From NCBI RefSeq assembly GCF_016863395.1, contig NZ_BOOU01000002.1, positions 1-64,000 on the forward strand: DNA of 64,000 bases, written 5' to 3'. Both the position numbers and the translations under genes were made by a program. This document shows positions 34,891 through 43,025 of the stretch, in pieces. This DNA comes from Sphaerisporangium rufum (GTDB lineage: Bacteria; Actinomycetota; Actinomycetes; Streptosporangiales; Streptosporangiaceae). The notes under the pieces are model-generated. The model was not told where the DNA came from. It saw nothing but the letters and a program-made list of their open reading frames with translations, and did not search any database. How positions within the stretch are numbered: the stretch's first letter is position 1; the number at the start of each line of letters is the position of its first letter.

Positions 34891-37530
34891 TCAGGCCGGG
34901 GACAGCACCTCCACGTACCCCTCGGTGCCGTTGACCCGGATGAGGGCGCCGTCGGGGATGCGGGCGGTCGCGCCCTGGACGCCGGCCACCGCGGGCAGGC
35001 CGTACTCGCGGGCGATCACCGCGCCGTGCGTCATCACCCCGCCGACCTCCATCACCACGCCCTTCACCGAGACGAACAGCGGTGACCAGCTGGGATCGGT
35101 GAAGGGCGTCACCAGGATGTCCCCCTCTTCCACCTCGGCGCCCGCCATGCCCGCCAGCACCCGGGCCCGTCCCTCGACGACGCCGGAGGACACCGCCACG
35201 CCCGCCAGGGCTCCCTCCGGCCGGGAACCGCCGGCGTACCCTCCGTCCAGCACCTCGCCCTCCGAAGTGATCACTCGGGGCGGGGACAGCCTGCGGTGCC
35301 GCTCGAACGCCTCCCGCCGCTCGGCGATCAGGTCCTGGTCCGGCCGCCCGGTCCGCACCGCCTCGCGGAACTCCGCCAGCGACAGGAAGTACACGTCCTC
35401 GGGAGCGCCGATCACCCCTCGACGGGCGAGTTCCGCGGCCTCGGCCATCAGGGCCTGCTTGTAGAGGCCGTACCGCTGCAGCAGGGCGTGCTTGGAGTAC
35501 TCGCGGTACCCGATGAAGTGCCGCAGCAGGCTCATCCGGCGCGCCGCCTTCCGCCGCCGGCGGCCGGTCAGCCGGCCCAGCAGCCCTTCCATCGCGCGCT
35601 CGGCGGCGGCGCGCCCCTCCGCCAGCCGGGCCTCGCGCGCTCCCGGCGGCAGGCCGCGGACGTGGCCCATGATGAGCGGCACCAGCAGGGTCGGGTCCTC
35701 GCTCCAGCGGGTCCGGGTGATGTCGATGTCGCCGGAGCAGTGCATGCCGTACCTGGACAGGTAGTCCTCGATGGCTCGCCGGACCTCCGGGCCGCCCGCC
35801 AGGCCGTCGAGACCGGTGAAGAAGGTGTCCCGTCCGGCGCGCGGGAGGTACTCCGCCACCTCCGGATGCCGGCGGACCACGTCCGCGACGTCCAGCAGGT
35901 CCAAGCCCATGGCGGCCACGACGTTGTGGTCGGCGGACCGGGCGATCAGGTCGGCGGCGTTCCGCACGCCCAGCCAGGACTCCATGTGCTTGTCGACCCA
36001 GTTGGCCGACTGGATGCCGAGGAACGCCGCGGCCACGCTCACCGGGTCGAACATGATCCGGGTGAGCTCCCGGTGGTCCTCGACGATGAACGCGAACACC
36101 TCCTCCCCGGCCCGGCCGGCGATGGCCCGGCGCAGCGCCTCGACCGAGGCCTCGTTCTGCGCGATGAGCCGCGGGACCACCCCGGGGTCGTCCTGCCGGG
36201 CGAGCCGCCGGTACTGGCGGGCCATCGGCCAGAAGCCGCCCTCGCCGAAGTTCAGCACCGACGTCCGGCCGCGGGCCAGCGTGCGGGCGAAGTCCTTGCG
36301 GTCCAGCACGGTGCGCAGCGCGTCGGCCATCAGCACGTCGACCTGGCCGAGGCTCTTGAGGGTCACCGGCCGGGCCCACCAGGAGGACAGCTCGTGCGAC
36401 ATGTCCTTGTAGAAGCGGCTGCCGGCCACGCTCATCGGCGGGCGGCCCAGCTTCTCGTCCAGCAGGGCGAAGAACGACAGCCCGAGCGGGGTGAAGGCGT
36501 CGGTCATCATCTGCCGGTGCCCGTAGGAGATGTAGACGTGGCCGCGGCCGTCGCCGGACTCGGGGACCGGGTAGAGCGTGGTGATGGGACGGCTCTGCAG
36601 GATGTGGAAGTCGTCGCCGGCCAGCGCCCATTCGATGTCCTGGGGCGTGCCGAAGTGCGCCTCGATCCGGCGGCCCAGCTCCGCCAGCCGGCGGATCCGC
36701 GCGTCGGTGAGGGTCTGCGCGTGGCCGCCCACCAGTGGCCGTTCCTCGGTGCCGCCGTCCGGCGCGGCGCGCAGGGCCCGCGTCTGGACGCCGACCTTCC
36801 GGTCGATGATCCGGCCGGCCCGCACCCGGTAGGTGTCGGCGTCGACCAGGCCGGACACCAGCGCCTCACCCAGGCCGAATCCCGCGTCGATCGAGGTCAC
36901 CGTGCGGTTACCGGTGACGGGGTCGGCGGTGAACATGATGCCGGCGGCGTCCGGCAGGACCATCCGCTGCACGACCACCGACACCCGGACCGCGCGGTGG
37001 TCGTAGCCGTTCCTGATCCGGTAGACCACGGCGCGGTCGGTGAAGGCGGACGCCCAGCACCGCCGGACGTCCCGGATGATCCGCGCGGCGCCGCGGACGT
37101 TGAGGTAGGTGTCCTGCTGCCCGGCGAACGAGCTGTCCGGCAGGTCTTCGGCGGTCGCGCTGGAGCGGACCGCCCACGCCGCGCCGGTCCCGTCGGCGCC
37201 CGTGCCGCCGAGCGCGTCCAGCAGTCCGATGATCTCCCGTTCGATCTCCGCCGGCACCGGCCGGGCCTCGATGGCGGCACGCACCCGGGCGGCGGCGCCG
37301 GTGATGGCGTGCCGGTCGTCGGGCCGCAGGCCGATCAGGGCGTCGATCAGCCGGCCGATGCCGGGATCGGCCTCGACCACCGTCCGGTAGGCCTCGGTGG
37401 TGACGCAGAAGCCGTCCGGGACCCGGACGCCGTCGATCCGGGACAGCTCCCCGAGGTTGGCGCCCTTGCCGCCGACCAGCGGGAGCAGCGTCTTGTCGAT
37501 CTCGGAGAACGCCAGCACGTAAGCGCTCAT
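34891..37530 (-). CDS. rph: Rifamycin-inactivating phosphotransferase (rifampin phosphotransferase)
   Basis: Rph inactivates rifamycins by transferring the beta-phosphate of ATP to the C21 hydroxyl. The 879-residue protein has the three expected domains. An N-terminal PPDK-type ATP-grasp domain carries GGKGANLGELSRIDG and RSSATAEDLPDSSFAGQQDT. The central rifamycin-binding domain has the family-typical DITRTRWSEDPTLLVPLIM and FIGYREYSKHALLQRYGLYK. The C-terminal swivelling domain has the phosphohistidine (about His835) in GGVMTHGAVIAREYGLPAVA. It is not PEP synthase, which lacks the central region. It lies 59 bases downstream of an SDR gene under a divergent TetR regulator. The ribosome binding site is weak, which suggests coupling. 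Confidence 0.93.
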   Translation of the reverse strand: MSAYVLAFSEIDKTLLPLVGGKGANLGELSRIDGVRVPDGFCVTTEAYRTVVEADPGIGRLIDALIGLRPDDRHAITGAAARVRAAIEARPVPAEIEREIIGLLDALGGTGADGTGAAWAVRSSATAEDLPDSSFAGQQDTYLNVRGAARIIRDVRRCWASAFTDRAVVYRIRNGYDHRAVRVSVVVQRMVLPDAAGIMFTADPVTGNRTVTSIDAGFGLGEALVSGLVDADTYRVRAGRIIDRKVGVQTRALRAAPDGGTEERPLVGGHAQTLTDARIRRLAELGRRIEAHFGTPQDIEWALAGDDFHILQSRPITTLYPVPESGDGRGHVYISYGHRQMMTDAFTPLGLSFFALLDEKLGRPPMSVAGSRFYKDMSHELSSWWARPVTLKSLGQVDVLMADALRTVLDRKDFARTLARGRTSVLNFGEGGFWPMARQYRRLARQDDPGVVPRLIAQNEASVEALRRAIAGRAGEEVFAFIVEDHRELTRIMFDPVSVAAAFLGIQSANWVDKHMESWLGVRNAADLIARSADHNVVAAMGLDLLDVADVVRRHPEVAEYLPRAGRDTFFTGLDGLAGGPEVRRAIEDYLSRYGMHCSGDIDITRTRWSEDPTLLVPLIMGHVRGLPPGAREARLAEGRAAAERAMEGLLGRLTGRRRRKAARRMSLLRHFIGYREYSKHALLQRYGLYKQALMAEAAELARRGVIGAPEDVYFLSLAEFREAVRTGRPDQDLIAERREAFERHRRLSPPRVITSEGEVLDGGYAGGSRPEGALAGVAVSSGVVEGRARVLAGMAGAEVEEGDILVTPFTDPSWSPLFVSVKGVVMEVGGVMTHGAVIAREYGLPAVAGVQGATARIPDGALIRVNGTEGYVEVLSPA

Positions 37531-37589
37531 GGCAGCAGCACCTGATTTCTTGGTATGGCGCGTGAAGGGAGTGGGCAGCGGGGGGATCG

Positions 37590-38405
37590 TCAGCGGGCGA
37601 CGATCCGGTCGAACAGGCCGGCCGGCAGCAGCCGGTCGAGCAGCAGCAACGGCCTGGCCAGGTAGCCGACGGCATATCGTGGCCGGGGCGAGGAGGCGCC
37701 GAGCGCCCGCAGCACGGTCCTGGCCACGACCCGCGGGTCGGACACCTTGCCACCCGGCGCGTAGATCCGCTCCCCCGCGCGGGCCTGGGCCTCGGCGACG
37801 TCCCGATAGGCGCCCTGCCCGGACACCGCCCGCAACCGCTCGGACATGCCGTCGTCGAACTCGGTGCGGACCAGCCCGGGCTGGATGACGACGACGTTCA
37901 CCCCGAACCGTCGCACCTCCTGGCGCAGCGAGTCGGAGTACCCCTCCAGGGCGTGCTTGGAGGCGTAGTACCAGGCGGCCAGCGGCAGCGACACCTCGCC
38001 GCCGATCGAGGAGATGTTGACGATCAGACCCGAGCGGCGCTCGCGCATGTGCGGCAGCACGGCGCGGGTCAGCTCGGCCAGGCCGAACAGGTTGACCTCG
38101 AAGAGGCGCCGCGCCTCGTCGACCGGGACGTCCTCGATCGCGCCGCGCAGGCCGGCGCCGGCGTTGTTCACCAGCACGTCCAGCCGCCCGTGCGCGTCGA
38201 GCACGGTGCGCACGACGCGCTCGACGTCGCCGGGGTCGGTGATGTCCATGGCCAGCGGGTGGCCGCCCGCCCGGCGGAGGCCCTCCATCCGGGCCACCCG
38301 CCGCGCGGCGCCGTAAACGGTGTGGCCGGCGCCGAGCAGTTCGAGCGCCGTGGCGCTGCCGATGCCGGAGGAGGCACCGGTGACGAGGCAGATGCGGGGT
38401 TCCAT
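37590..38405 (-). CDS. Short-chain dehydrogenase/reductase upstream of rph
   Basis: A 271-residue classical SDR. The cofactor motif is CLVTGASSGIGSATALELLG, followed by DVLVNNAGAGLRG, the catalytic Ser in IVNISSIGGEVSLP and the YxxxK motif in WYYASKHALEGYSDSLRQEV. An acidic residue pattern preferring NAD or NADP cannot be fixed by eye. It is the first gene of the TetR-controlled SDR-rph unit. The C-terminus (YAVGYLARPLLLLDRLLPAG) is hydrophobic and resembles the family of SDRs annotated as oxidoreductases with retinol-dehydrogenase-like fold. Its substrate is unknown; a role in rifamycin or stress metabolism would be speculation from position. Confidence 0.88.
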   Translation of the reverse strand: MEPRICLVTGASSGIGSATALELLGAGHTVYGAARRVARMEGLRRAGGHPLAMDITDPGDVERVVRTVLDAHGRLDVLVNNAGAGLRGAIEDVPVDEARRLFEVNLFGLAELTRAVLPHMRERRSGLIVNISSIGGEVSLPLAAWYYASKHALEGYSDSLRQEVRRFGVNVVVIQPGLVRTEFDDGMSERLRAVSGQGAYRDVAEAQARAGERIYAPGGKVSDPRVVARTVLRALGASSPRPRYAVGYLARPLLLLDRLLPAGLFDRIVAR

Positions 38406-38495
38406 GGCAGGACCTTCGGCGATGCGGGACGGAGAACGGCAGGCGGTACCGGCCGTCCGGCCGGGGCGGACCGGACGGCCGGTTATTTACGATAC

Positions 38496-38511
38496 AATAC
38501 AGACCTGTATT
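38496..38511. promoter_or_regulatory. TetR-type operator between the SDR-rph unit and tetR
   Basis: The 16-bp dyad AATACAG-AC-CTGTATT lies in an AT-rich stretch of the 130-base divergent gap, 24 bases ahead of the tetR start, where it would overlap promoter elements for both directions. Size and symmetry are typical for TetR dimers. The flanks TTATT and AATAA extend partial symmetry. Confidence 0.7.
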
Positions 38512-38535
38512 CGAATAAGGGAGGGTGGTCCCGGA

Positions 38536-39132
38536 ATGAGGGGCGACACGGCCCGGCCCCGGCGACCCGGCCGGCCGCGCAGCCAGGAGGCCGACGCGGC
38601 CATCCTCGCCGCCGCGCTCGATCTGCTGCTGGAACGCGGCGCCGACCAGACCAGCATCGAGCAGGTCGCGCAGCGCGCGGGGGTGACCCGCGCGACGGTC
38701 TACCGGCGATTCGCCGGCAAGACCACGCTGCTGATCCAGGCGATCGAGTCCCGGCACGCCGACCACGACCCCGCCGCGCTGCACTGGCCGGACGTCGGCC
38801 GCATGCTCGCCGACTGGGCCGGCTACCTGAGCGGTCCGGGCAACCGCAAGATGCTGCGCCGGCTGTACAGCGCCGCCGACGACTATCCCGAGCTGCTGCA
38901 GGCCTACCGGGACACCCACGGCCACCAGCGGGCCGCCGCGGTGCGCGCCACCCTGGAGCAGGCCCGGGACCGGGGCGAGCTGGCGCCGGACACCGATCTC
39001 GCGGCCCTGCAGCATCTGCTCCAGGGCGCCGTCCTGCACCACCTGGTGACCTTCCCGGACACCACGCCCACCGAGGAGATCGAGTCCTACCTCGCCGCGG
39101 TGACCCGCCAGGCCGGCCACCGGCCCCCCTGA
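38536..39132 (+). CDS. TetR-family repressor divergent from SDR-rph
   Basis: A 198-residue regulator. The N-terminal helix-turn-helix (about 17-63) reads ADAAILAAALDLLLERGADQ and AQRAGVTRATVYRRFAGKTT. The C-terminal helical domain is the ligand-binding and dimerisation part, about 130 residues. ATG at 38536 follows GGGAGGG by 11 bases; a longer frame upstream would run through the promoter region and is rejected. It probably represses itself and the SDR-rph genes through the dyad 24 bases upstream. The ligand is unknown; a rifamycin is an attractive but untested candidate. Confidence 0.9.
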   Translation: MRGDTARPRRPGRPRSQEADAAILAAALDLLLERGADQTSIEQVAQRAGVTRATVYRRFAGKTTLLIQAIESRHADHDPAALHWPDVGRMLADWAGYLSGPGNRKMLRRLYSAADDYPELLQAYRDTHGHQRAAAVRATLEQARDRGELAPDTDLAALQHLLQGAVLHHLVTFPDTTPTEEIESYLAAVTRQAGHRPP

Positions 39133-39218
39133 ACTCCTGCGACCGACGTGGACCGCCCCCGGTGTCCGCCCGGCATCACCTCCGGTGCCGGCGCGGCAAG
39201 GGCGGCCGTCAGCCGAGC

Positions 39219-39353
39219 ATGCTCCCCCTGCGCACCCGCGCCGCCGCGCTCGCCGCCATCGCGTCCCTGGTCCTGGCCGCGCCGGCCATGGCCGCGTCGC
39301 CCACGGCCGGCAGCGCCGGCACGGTGGCTCGGGACAGCCGCCCTAGCTGCTAG
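39219..39353 (+). CDS. Possible small secreted peptide (44 residues)
   Basis: An ATG-started frame of 45 codons in the 318-base gap between tetR and the MFS gene. It encodes a basic start (MLPLRTR), a hydrophobic stretch (AALAAIASLVLAAPAMA) and an AxA-type cleavage site, then a mature part of about 20 residues ending in cysteine. That is a textbook Sec signal layout. The ribosome binding site is poor and I recognise no family, so it may be chance. The rest of the gap shows only the terminator listed below. Confidence 0.35.
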   Translation: MLPLRTRAAALAAIASLVLAAPAMAASPTAGSAGTVARDSRPSC

Positions 39354-39409
39354 CCGACCGGAGGGGGCAACGACGGCCTCCGCGGGGCATCCCCACCCCC
39401 TGCACCTCA

Positions 39410-39446
39410 GCGGGCCGCCGTCACCATGCGGCCGGCGGCGGCCCGC
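39410..39446 (-). terminator. Terminator hairpin after the MFS gene
   Basis: GCGGGCCGCCG (39410-39420) pairs with CGGCGGCCCGC (39436-39446), an 11-bp perfect stem with a 15-base loop, four bases past the MFS stop on the minus strand. It is placed to end the exporter transcript. Confidence 0.65.
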
Positions 39447-39450
39447 GCCA

Positions 39451-40821
39451 TCAGCCGGCCGGCCGGTTCCGGTATCCGGCGGCGAACGCCGGCCCGGCGA
39501 TGGCGCACACGGCCGCCGATAGCAGCAGGGCCCAGCCGGTGCCCGCGGTGACGGCGGCGCCCATGACGGCGACGCCGAGCGTGGCACCGACCTGGCGGAC
39601 CGCGTTCAGCAGGCCGCCCGCCGCGCCGGCCGCACCGGCCGGCGCGGCGTCGACGGTGGCGGCGACCAGCGCCGGCAGCGCGAAAGAGACGCCGAATCCC
39701 GTCATCAGCAGCCCTGCCGCGATCCACGGGTAGCCGGCGCCGGCGAAGACGGCGCCGGCCAGCACCCCGCCGCCCGCCGCCAGCAGTCCCAGCCCGGCCA
39801 GCACCGGCCGCCGCGGGCCGATCCGGGCCACGATGCGTCCGGTGATCAGCGGGTTGGCGGCGAACGGAAGCGTCAGCGGCAGGAAGGCCAGCCCGGTCCG
39901 CAACGGTTCCAGGTGCCGCTCCTGCTGCAACAGCAGCGGCAGGACGAACAACCCGCCGGTCAGCGCGAAGTTGACCGCCGCGGCGGCCAGCAGCACCGCC
40001 CGCACCCGGCCCGCCCGCAGCAGGGCCCGGTTCAGCACCGGTGCCAGGCTGCGCCGTTCCAGAACCCGGAACACCGCCCCGGCCACCCCAAGCCCGGCCA
40101 GGGACGCCACCACGTGACCCCACGCCCGCGCACCGGCGGCGATCAGGACATCGGTGCCCAGGGCCAGCACCGCCGCGGCCGCCAGCTGGGCGGGCCAGTC
40201 GATCGGGCGGGCACCGCGCGGACAGGCCACCACGCGGCCCCGTATCAACACCAGCACGCCGAGGCCCAGCGGCACGTTGACCAGGAACACCGACCGCCAC
40301 CCGGCGGCGCCGACCAGCGCGCCACCGATGATCGGTCCTGCCGCGACCGCCGCGCCGCTGGTGGCGGCCCACGCCGCGACCGCCCGCGCCCGGGCGACCG
40401 GCTCCGGATAGAGCCGGGCGATCATCGCCATCGACGCGGGCACGCAGGCCGCCGCGGCGATGCCCAGGACCGCGCGCAGTACCACCAGCACCCACAGCAC
40501 CGGGGCGAACGCGCTGAGCAGGGACACCCCGGCGAAGACGACGATGCCGCCCCGGAAGAGCCGTTCGGCGCCGAAGCGGTCCGCCGCCGCCCCCGCCGAC
40601 AGCAGCAGCGCGGCGAAGGCCACCGTGTAGCCGGTCACGGCCCACTGCAGCCCGGCCATCGACGCGTGCAGGGACGCGGCCAGGTCCGGCTCGGCGACCG
40701 ACAGCACCGTCATGTCCAGCAGCACCATGAAATAGCCCAGCGAGATGCCGAGCAGCGCCCGGGCCCGCCCGCGGCGGGGAGGTGCCGCCGCCAGGGCGGC
40801 GGACGAGTTCACATCGGTCAT
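39451..40821 (-). CDS. MFS drug exporter, DHA2 (EmrB/QacA-like) family
   Basis: A 456-residue exporter with 13-14 hydrophobic helices. Family features include LGYFMVLLDMTVLSVAEPDL in helix 1, the AADRFGAERLFRGG loop and the antiporter motif C-like stretch in helix 5 (GPIIGGALVGAAGWRSVFLV). Such proteins expel drugs or metabolites with protons. The start is ATG at 40821 with TTGGAG upstream. It is divergent from a LysR regulator across a strong palindrome, an arrangement typical of substrate-induced efflux. It sits 318 bases from the TetR/Rph group; whether both respond to the same compound is unknown. Confidence 0.88.
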   Translation of the reverse strand: MTDVNSSAALAAAPPRRGRARALLGISLGYFMVLLDMTVLSVAEPDLAASLHASMAGLQWAVTGYTVAFAALLLSAGAAADRFGAERLFRGGIVVFAGVSLLSAFAPVLWVLVVLRAVLGIAAAACVPASMAMIARLYPEPVARARAVAAWAATSGAAVAAGPIIGGALVGAAGWRSVFLVNVPLGLGVLVLIRGRVVACPRGARPIDWPAQLAAAAVLALGTDVLIAAGARAWGHVVASLAGLGVAGAVFRVLERRSLAPVLNRALLRAGRVRAVLLAAAAVNFALTGGLFVLPLLLQQERHLEPLRTGLAFLPLTLPFAANPLITGRIVARIGPRRPVLAGLGLLAAGGGVLAGAVFAGAGYPWIAAGLLMTGFGVSFALPALVAATVDAAPAGAAGAAGGLLNAVRQVGATLGVAVMGAAVTAGTGWALLLSAAVCAIAGPAFAAGYRNRPAG

Positions 40822-40906
40822 GTCTGAACGGCTCCAAGAACGGCGAACGGAAACGACTGAAGGAACTGTGCGGATGCGCGGGCCGCCCGCTCCACCGGTG
40901 CTTTCG

Positions 40907-40939
40907 CCTGCGGCGTTCGGAATTTCCGAACGCCGCAGG
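40907..40939. promoter_or_regulatory. 33-bp near-perfect palindrome with LysR T-N11-A core
   Basis: Sixteen-base arms (40907-40922 and 40924-40939) are exact complements around a single T. The centre TCGGAATTTCCGA is a symmetric T-N11-A motif, the classic LysR box. It lies between the divergent MFS and LysR genes and ends 15 bases before the preferred LysR start, so it probably controls both. Confidence 0.75.
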
Positions 40940-40953
40940 TGGTTGCCGTCCGC

Positions 40954-41835
40954 GTGGAACTGCGCCAGCTCCGGGCCTTCGCGGCGGTCGTCCGGCACCG
41001 GACGGTGACCGAGGCCGCCGCCGCCCTGGACCTGGCCCCCTCGTCGCTCTCCCAGCGGATCCGGACGCTGGAGGACACGCTCGGGGTGGCACTGTTCGTG
41101 CGCGGCCCAAAGGGGATGGAGCTCACCCCCGCCGGGGAGCGGCTGCGAGGCTGGGCCCACACCCTGCTCGACCAGGCCGACCAGGCCGTCCGCGATGTCC
41201 GGGGCCACCGCCGGCGGCTACGGCTCGGCGCGCTGGAGACCCTGGCCGGGCACTACGTGCCGAGGGTCCTCGCCCGGTTCGCCGAACGCCGGCCAGACAT
41301 CGAGGTGGCGGTCCACGCCGACCGCGCCCGGGACGGCCTGCTCGCCGACGTGGCCGAAGGGCGGCTGGAGGCGGCCCTCCTGCTGGACTCCGGTACCGGG
41401 ATCGGCGGGCTCGGCTTCCCCGCCCCCGCCCGCCCGCTCGATTTCCTCGACCTGGACGCCGTTCCGCTTTCGCTGGTCTGCGCGCCGGGCCACCCGCTCG
41501 CCGGCCGGACCGCGCTGACTCCCGACGACCTCCGGAGCGAGCGGCTGCTGGTCAACGTGCCGGCCTGCTCCTTCTGGATGGCGGGGAACCAGATCCTCGG
41601 CCCCGGCCCGCAGCGGATCAAGGCCGGCGGCGTCCCCGTCATGCGCGCCTGGGCCGAGCATGGACTCGGGATCACCCTGCTGCCCCGGTTCGCGGTCGCC
41701 GACGGCCTCCGCGCCGGCAGCCTGGTCGAGCTGGACCTGCCGCTGCCGGATCTCAGCCTGCGGCTGGTCTGGCGGGCGGACCGCGAATCGCAGCCGGGGA
41801 TGCGCGAGATCCTCTACGCCGCCGCCCGCCCCTGA
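40954..41835 (+). CDS. LysR-family regulator divergent from the MFS exporter
   Basis: A 293-residue LysR-type regulator. The helix-turn-helix begins at once (VELRQLRAFAAVVRHRTVTE, LAPSSLSQRIRTLEDTLGVA) and the effector domain starts near residue 90 (RLGALETLAGHYVPRVLARF). I prefer the GTG at 40954, the usual family N-terminus; the GTG at 40939 lies on the last base of the operator palindrome. No clear Shine-Dalgarno is visible, so a very short or absent leader is possible. It probably regulates the exporter through the palindrome. Confidence 0.87.
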   Translation: MELRQLRAFAAVVRHRTVTEAAAALDLAPSSLSQRIRTLEDTLGVALFVRGPKGMELTPAGERLRGWAHTLLDQADQAVRDVRGHRRRLRLGALETLAGHYVPRVLARFAERRPDIEVAVHADRARDGLLADVAEGRLEAALLLDSGTGIGGLGFPAPARPLDFLDLDAVPLSLVCAPGHPLAGRTALTPDDLRSERLLVNVPACSFWMAGNQILGPGPQRIKAGGVPVMRAWAEHGLGITLLPRFAVADGLRAGSLVELDLPLPDLSLRLVWRADRESQPGMREILYAAARP

Positions 41836-41860
41836 CCCGCCTGGCCCCGCAGCCCCGTGA

Positions 41861-42607
41861 TCAGGCCGTGAAGCCGCCGTCGACGTGCAGGGTGGCCCCG
41901 GTGATGTATCGGGCGCCGTCCCCGGCGAGGTAGCCGACCGCCTCGGCGATCTCCTCAGGAGCGGCGTACCGGCCCAGGGCGGTGATACCGCTGATCGTCT
42001 CGGCGAACGGGCCGCCGGCGGGGTTGGCGTCGGTGTCGGTCGGCCCGGGGGCCACCACGTTCACCGTGATCCCGCGCGGGCCGACCTCCCGGGCCAGCGC
42101 CCGGGTCAACCCGGTCAGGGCGCTCTTGCTCATCGAGTACAGCGCCAGCCCGGGGAACGGCACTCGCTCGGACACGTTGCTGCCGATGTTGATGATCCGG
42201 CCGCCCTCGGCCAGATGCTTGAGCGCGGCCTGGGCAGCAGCGAACGGCGCCCGCACGTTGACGGCCAGCGTGGCGTCCACCTCCGCGAACGTGACCTGCT
42301 CCACCGGGCCGGGCAGGTAGACGGCGGCGTTGTTGACCAGGATGTCCAGCCGGCCGAACTCGGCGGCCGCCCGATCCACCGCCCCCGCCACCGCCGCGGC
42401 GTCCACGCTGTCCGCCTGGATCGCCAGGGCGCGCCGCCCGGCGAGCTTGATCCGGTCGGCCACCGCGCCGGCCCGCTCGGCGTCCTGCCGGTAGGTGAAG
42501 GCGACGTCCGCGCCGTCCTCGGCCAGCCGCACCGCGACCGCCGCCCCGATGCCCCTACTCCCGCCGGTGACCAGCGCCACCTTGCCCGTCAGATCGTTTC
42601 TGTTCAT
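41861..42607 (-). CDS. SDR-family 3-oxoacyl-ACP reductase-like oxidoreductase
   Basis: A 248-residue classical SDR. It has KVALVTGGSRGIGAAVAVRL, the DVAFTYRQDAERA segment suggesting NADP use, DILVNNAAVYLPGPV, the catalytic Ser in INIGSNVSERVPF and YSMSKSALTGLTRAL with Tyr and Lys, then the C-terminal YITGATLHVDGG. It resembles FabG-like reductases of unknown substrate. The start is ATG 42607, six bases after a GGAC-type motif; an ATG at 42616 is also in frame. It converges on the LysR gene with a 25-base gap and appears monocistronic. Confidence 0.88.
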   Translation of the reverse strand: MNRNDLTGKVALVTGGSRGIGAAVAVRLAEDGADVAFTYRQDAERAGAVADRIKLAGRRALAIQADSVDAAAVAGAVDRAAAEFGRLDILVNNAAVYLPGPVEQVTFAEVDATLAVNVRAPFAAAQAALKHLAEGGRIINIGSNVSERVPFPGLALYSMSKSALTGLTRALAREVGPRGITVNVVAPGPTDTDANPAGGPFAETISGITALGRYAAPEEIAEAVGYLAGDGARYITGATLHVDGGFTA

Positions 42608-42748
42608 GCCGTCCATCGTGGCGGGCCCGGCCCGCCCGGGTCCGGCGCCGATCGGACCCCTGTTTCCCGCGAGAATCGGACCCCGCACCAGGCCGAACCC
42701 GCCGGCCACCGGCTCCCACGCGCGCTCGGCGATCAGCCGGTCTCACCG

Positions 42749-42778
42749 GAGCCGTGGCGTTCCTGAAAGCCGCGGCTC
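42749..42778 (-). terminator. Terminator overlapping the DUF397 stop codon
   Basis: GAGCCGTGGC (42749-42758) pairs with GCCGCGGCTC (42769-42778), ten pairs with one G-U, around a ten-base loop. On the minus strand the stem begins within the stop codon of the DUF397 gene. It would end the XRE-DUF397 transcript. Confidence 0.65.
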
Positions 42779-43025
42779 AACTTCCGCTGCCGGACACCCG
42801 CTGCCCGGTCGCCCACCGGGCCGGGGGGTCGAACTCCCGGTTCAGGACTCCCTGCCAGAAAGCCACGTATTCCTCAGGAGTGAAGCACAGCCGGGGGCCG
42901 TCCGGATCCTTGGAATCCCACACTTCTACCTGATCCTGCTTAATGTCCACTACGACACAGTTACCGTTCTCCGTGCTGAAGCTGGATTTTCTCCCGGGAT
43001 ACGGCGAGAGTGGGCTTGCCGCCAC
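42777..43025 (-). CDS. DUF397-domain protein, partner of the XRE regulator
   Basis: An 82-residue protein with the DUF397 core KSSFSTENGNCVVVDIKQDQ and VWDSKDPDGPRLCFTPEEYV. DUF397 proteins occur next to XRE-DUF5753 regulators throughout actinomycetes (the BldB/WhiJ-type pairs) and probably act with them as effector or antagonist. The start is GTG 43025, seven bases after a perfect AAGGAGG, so it begins inside the regulator gene and overlaps it by 65 bases in another frame. Such a strong ribosome binding site suggests higher expression than the regulator. Confidence 0.85.
   Translation of the reverse strand: MAASPLSPYPGRKSSFSTENGNCVVVDIKQDQVEVWDSKDPDGPRLCFTPEEYVAFWQGVLNREFDPPARWATGQRVSGSGS

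Noticed and set aside
33818-36631. A 937-codon minus-strand frame over the LysR gene and rph
   Set aside because: The residues are Arg/Gly/Pro/Ala-rich shadow sequence; rph occupies another minus-strand frame with full family motifs.
34891-37530. Phosphoenolpyruvate synthase
   Set aside because: The first and last domains resemble PEP synthase, but the central region and the order ATP-grasp, rifamycin-binding domain, phosphohistidine domain fit Rph, as does the size.
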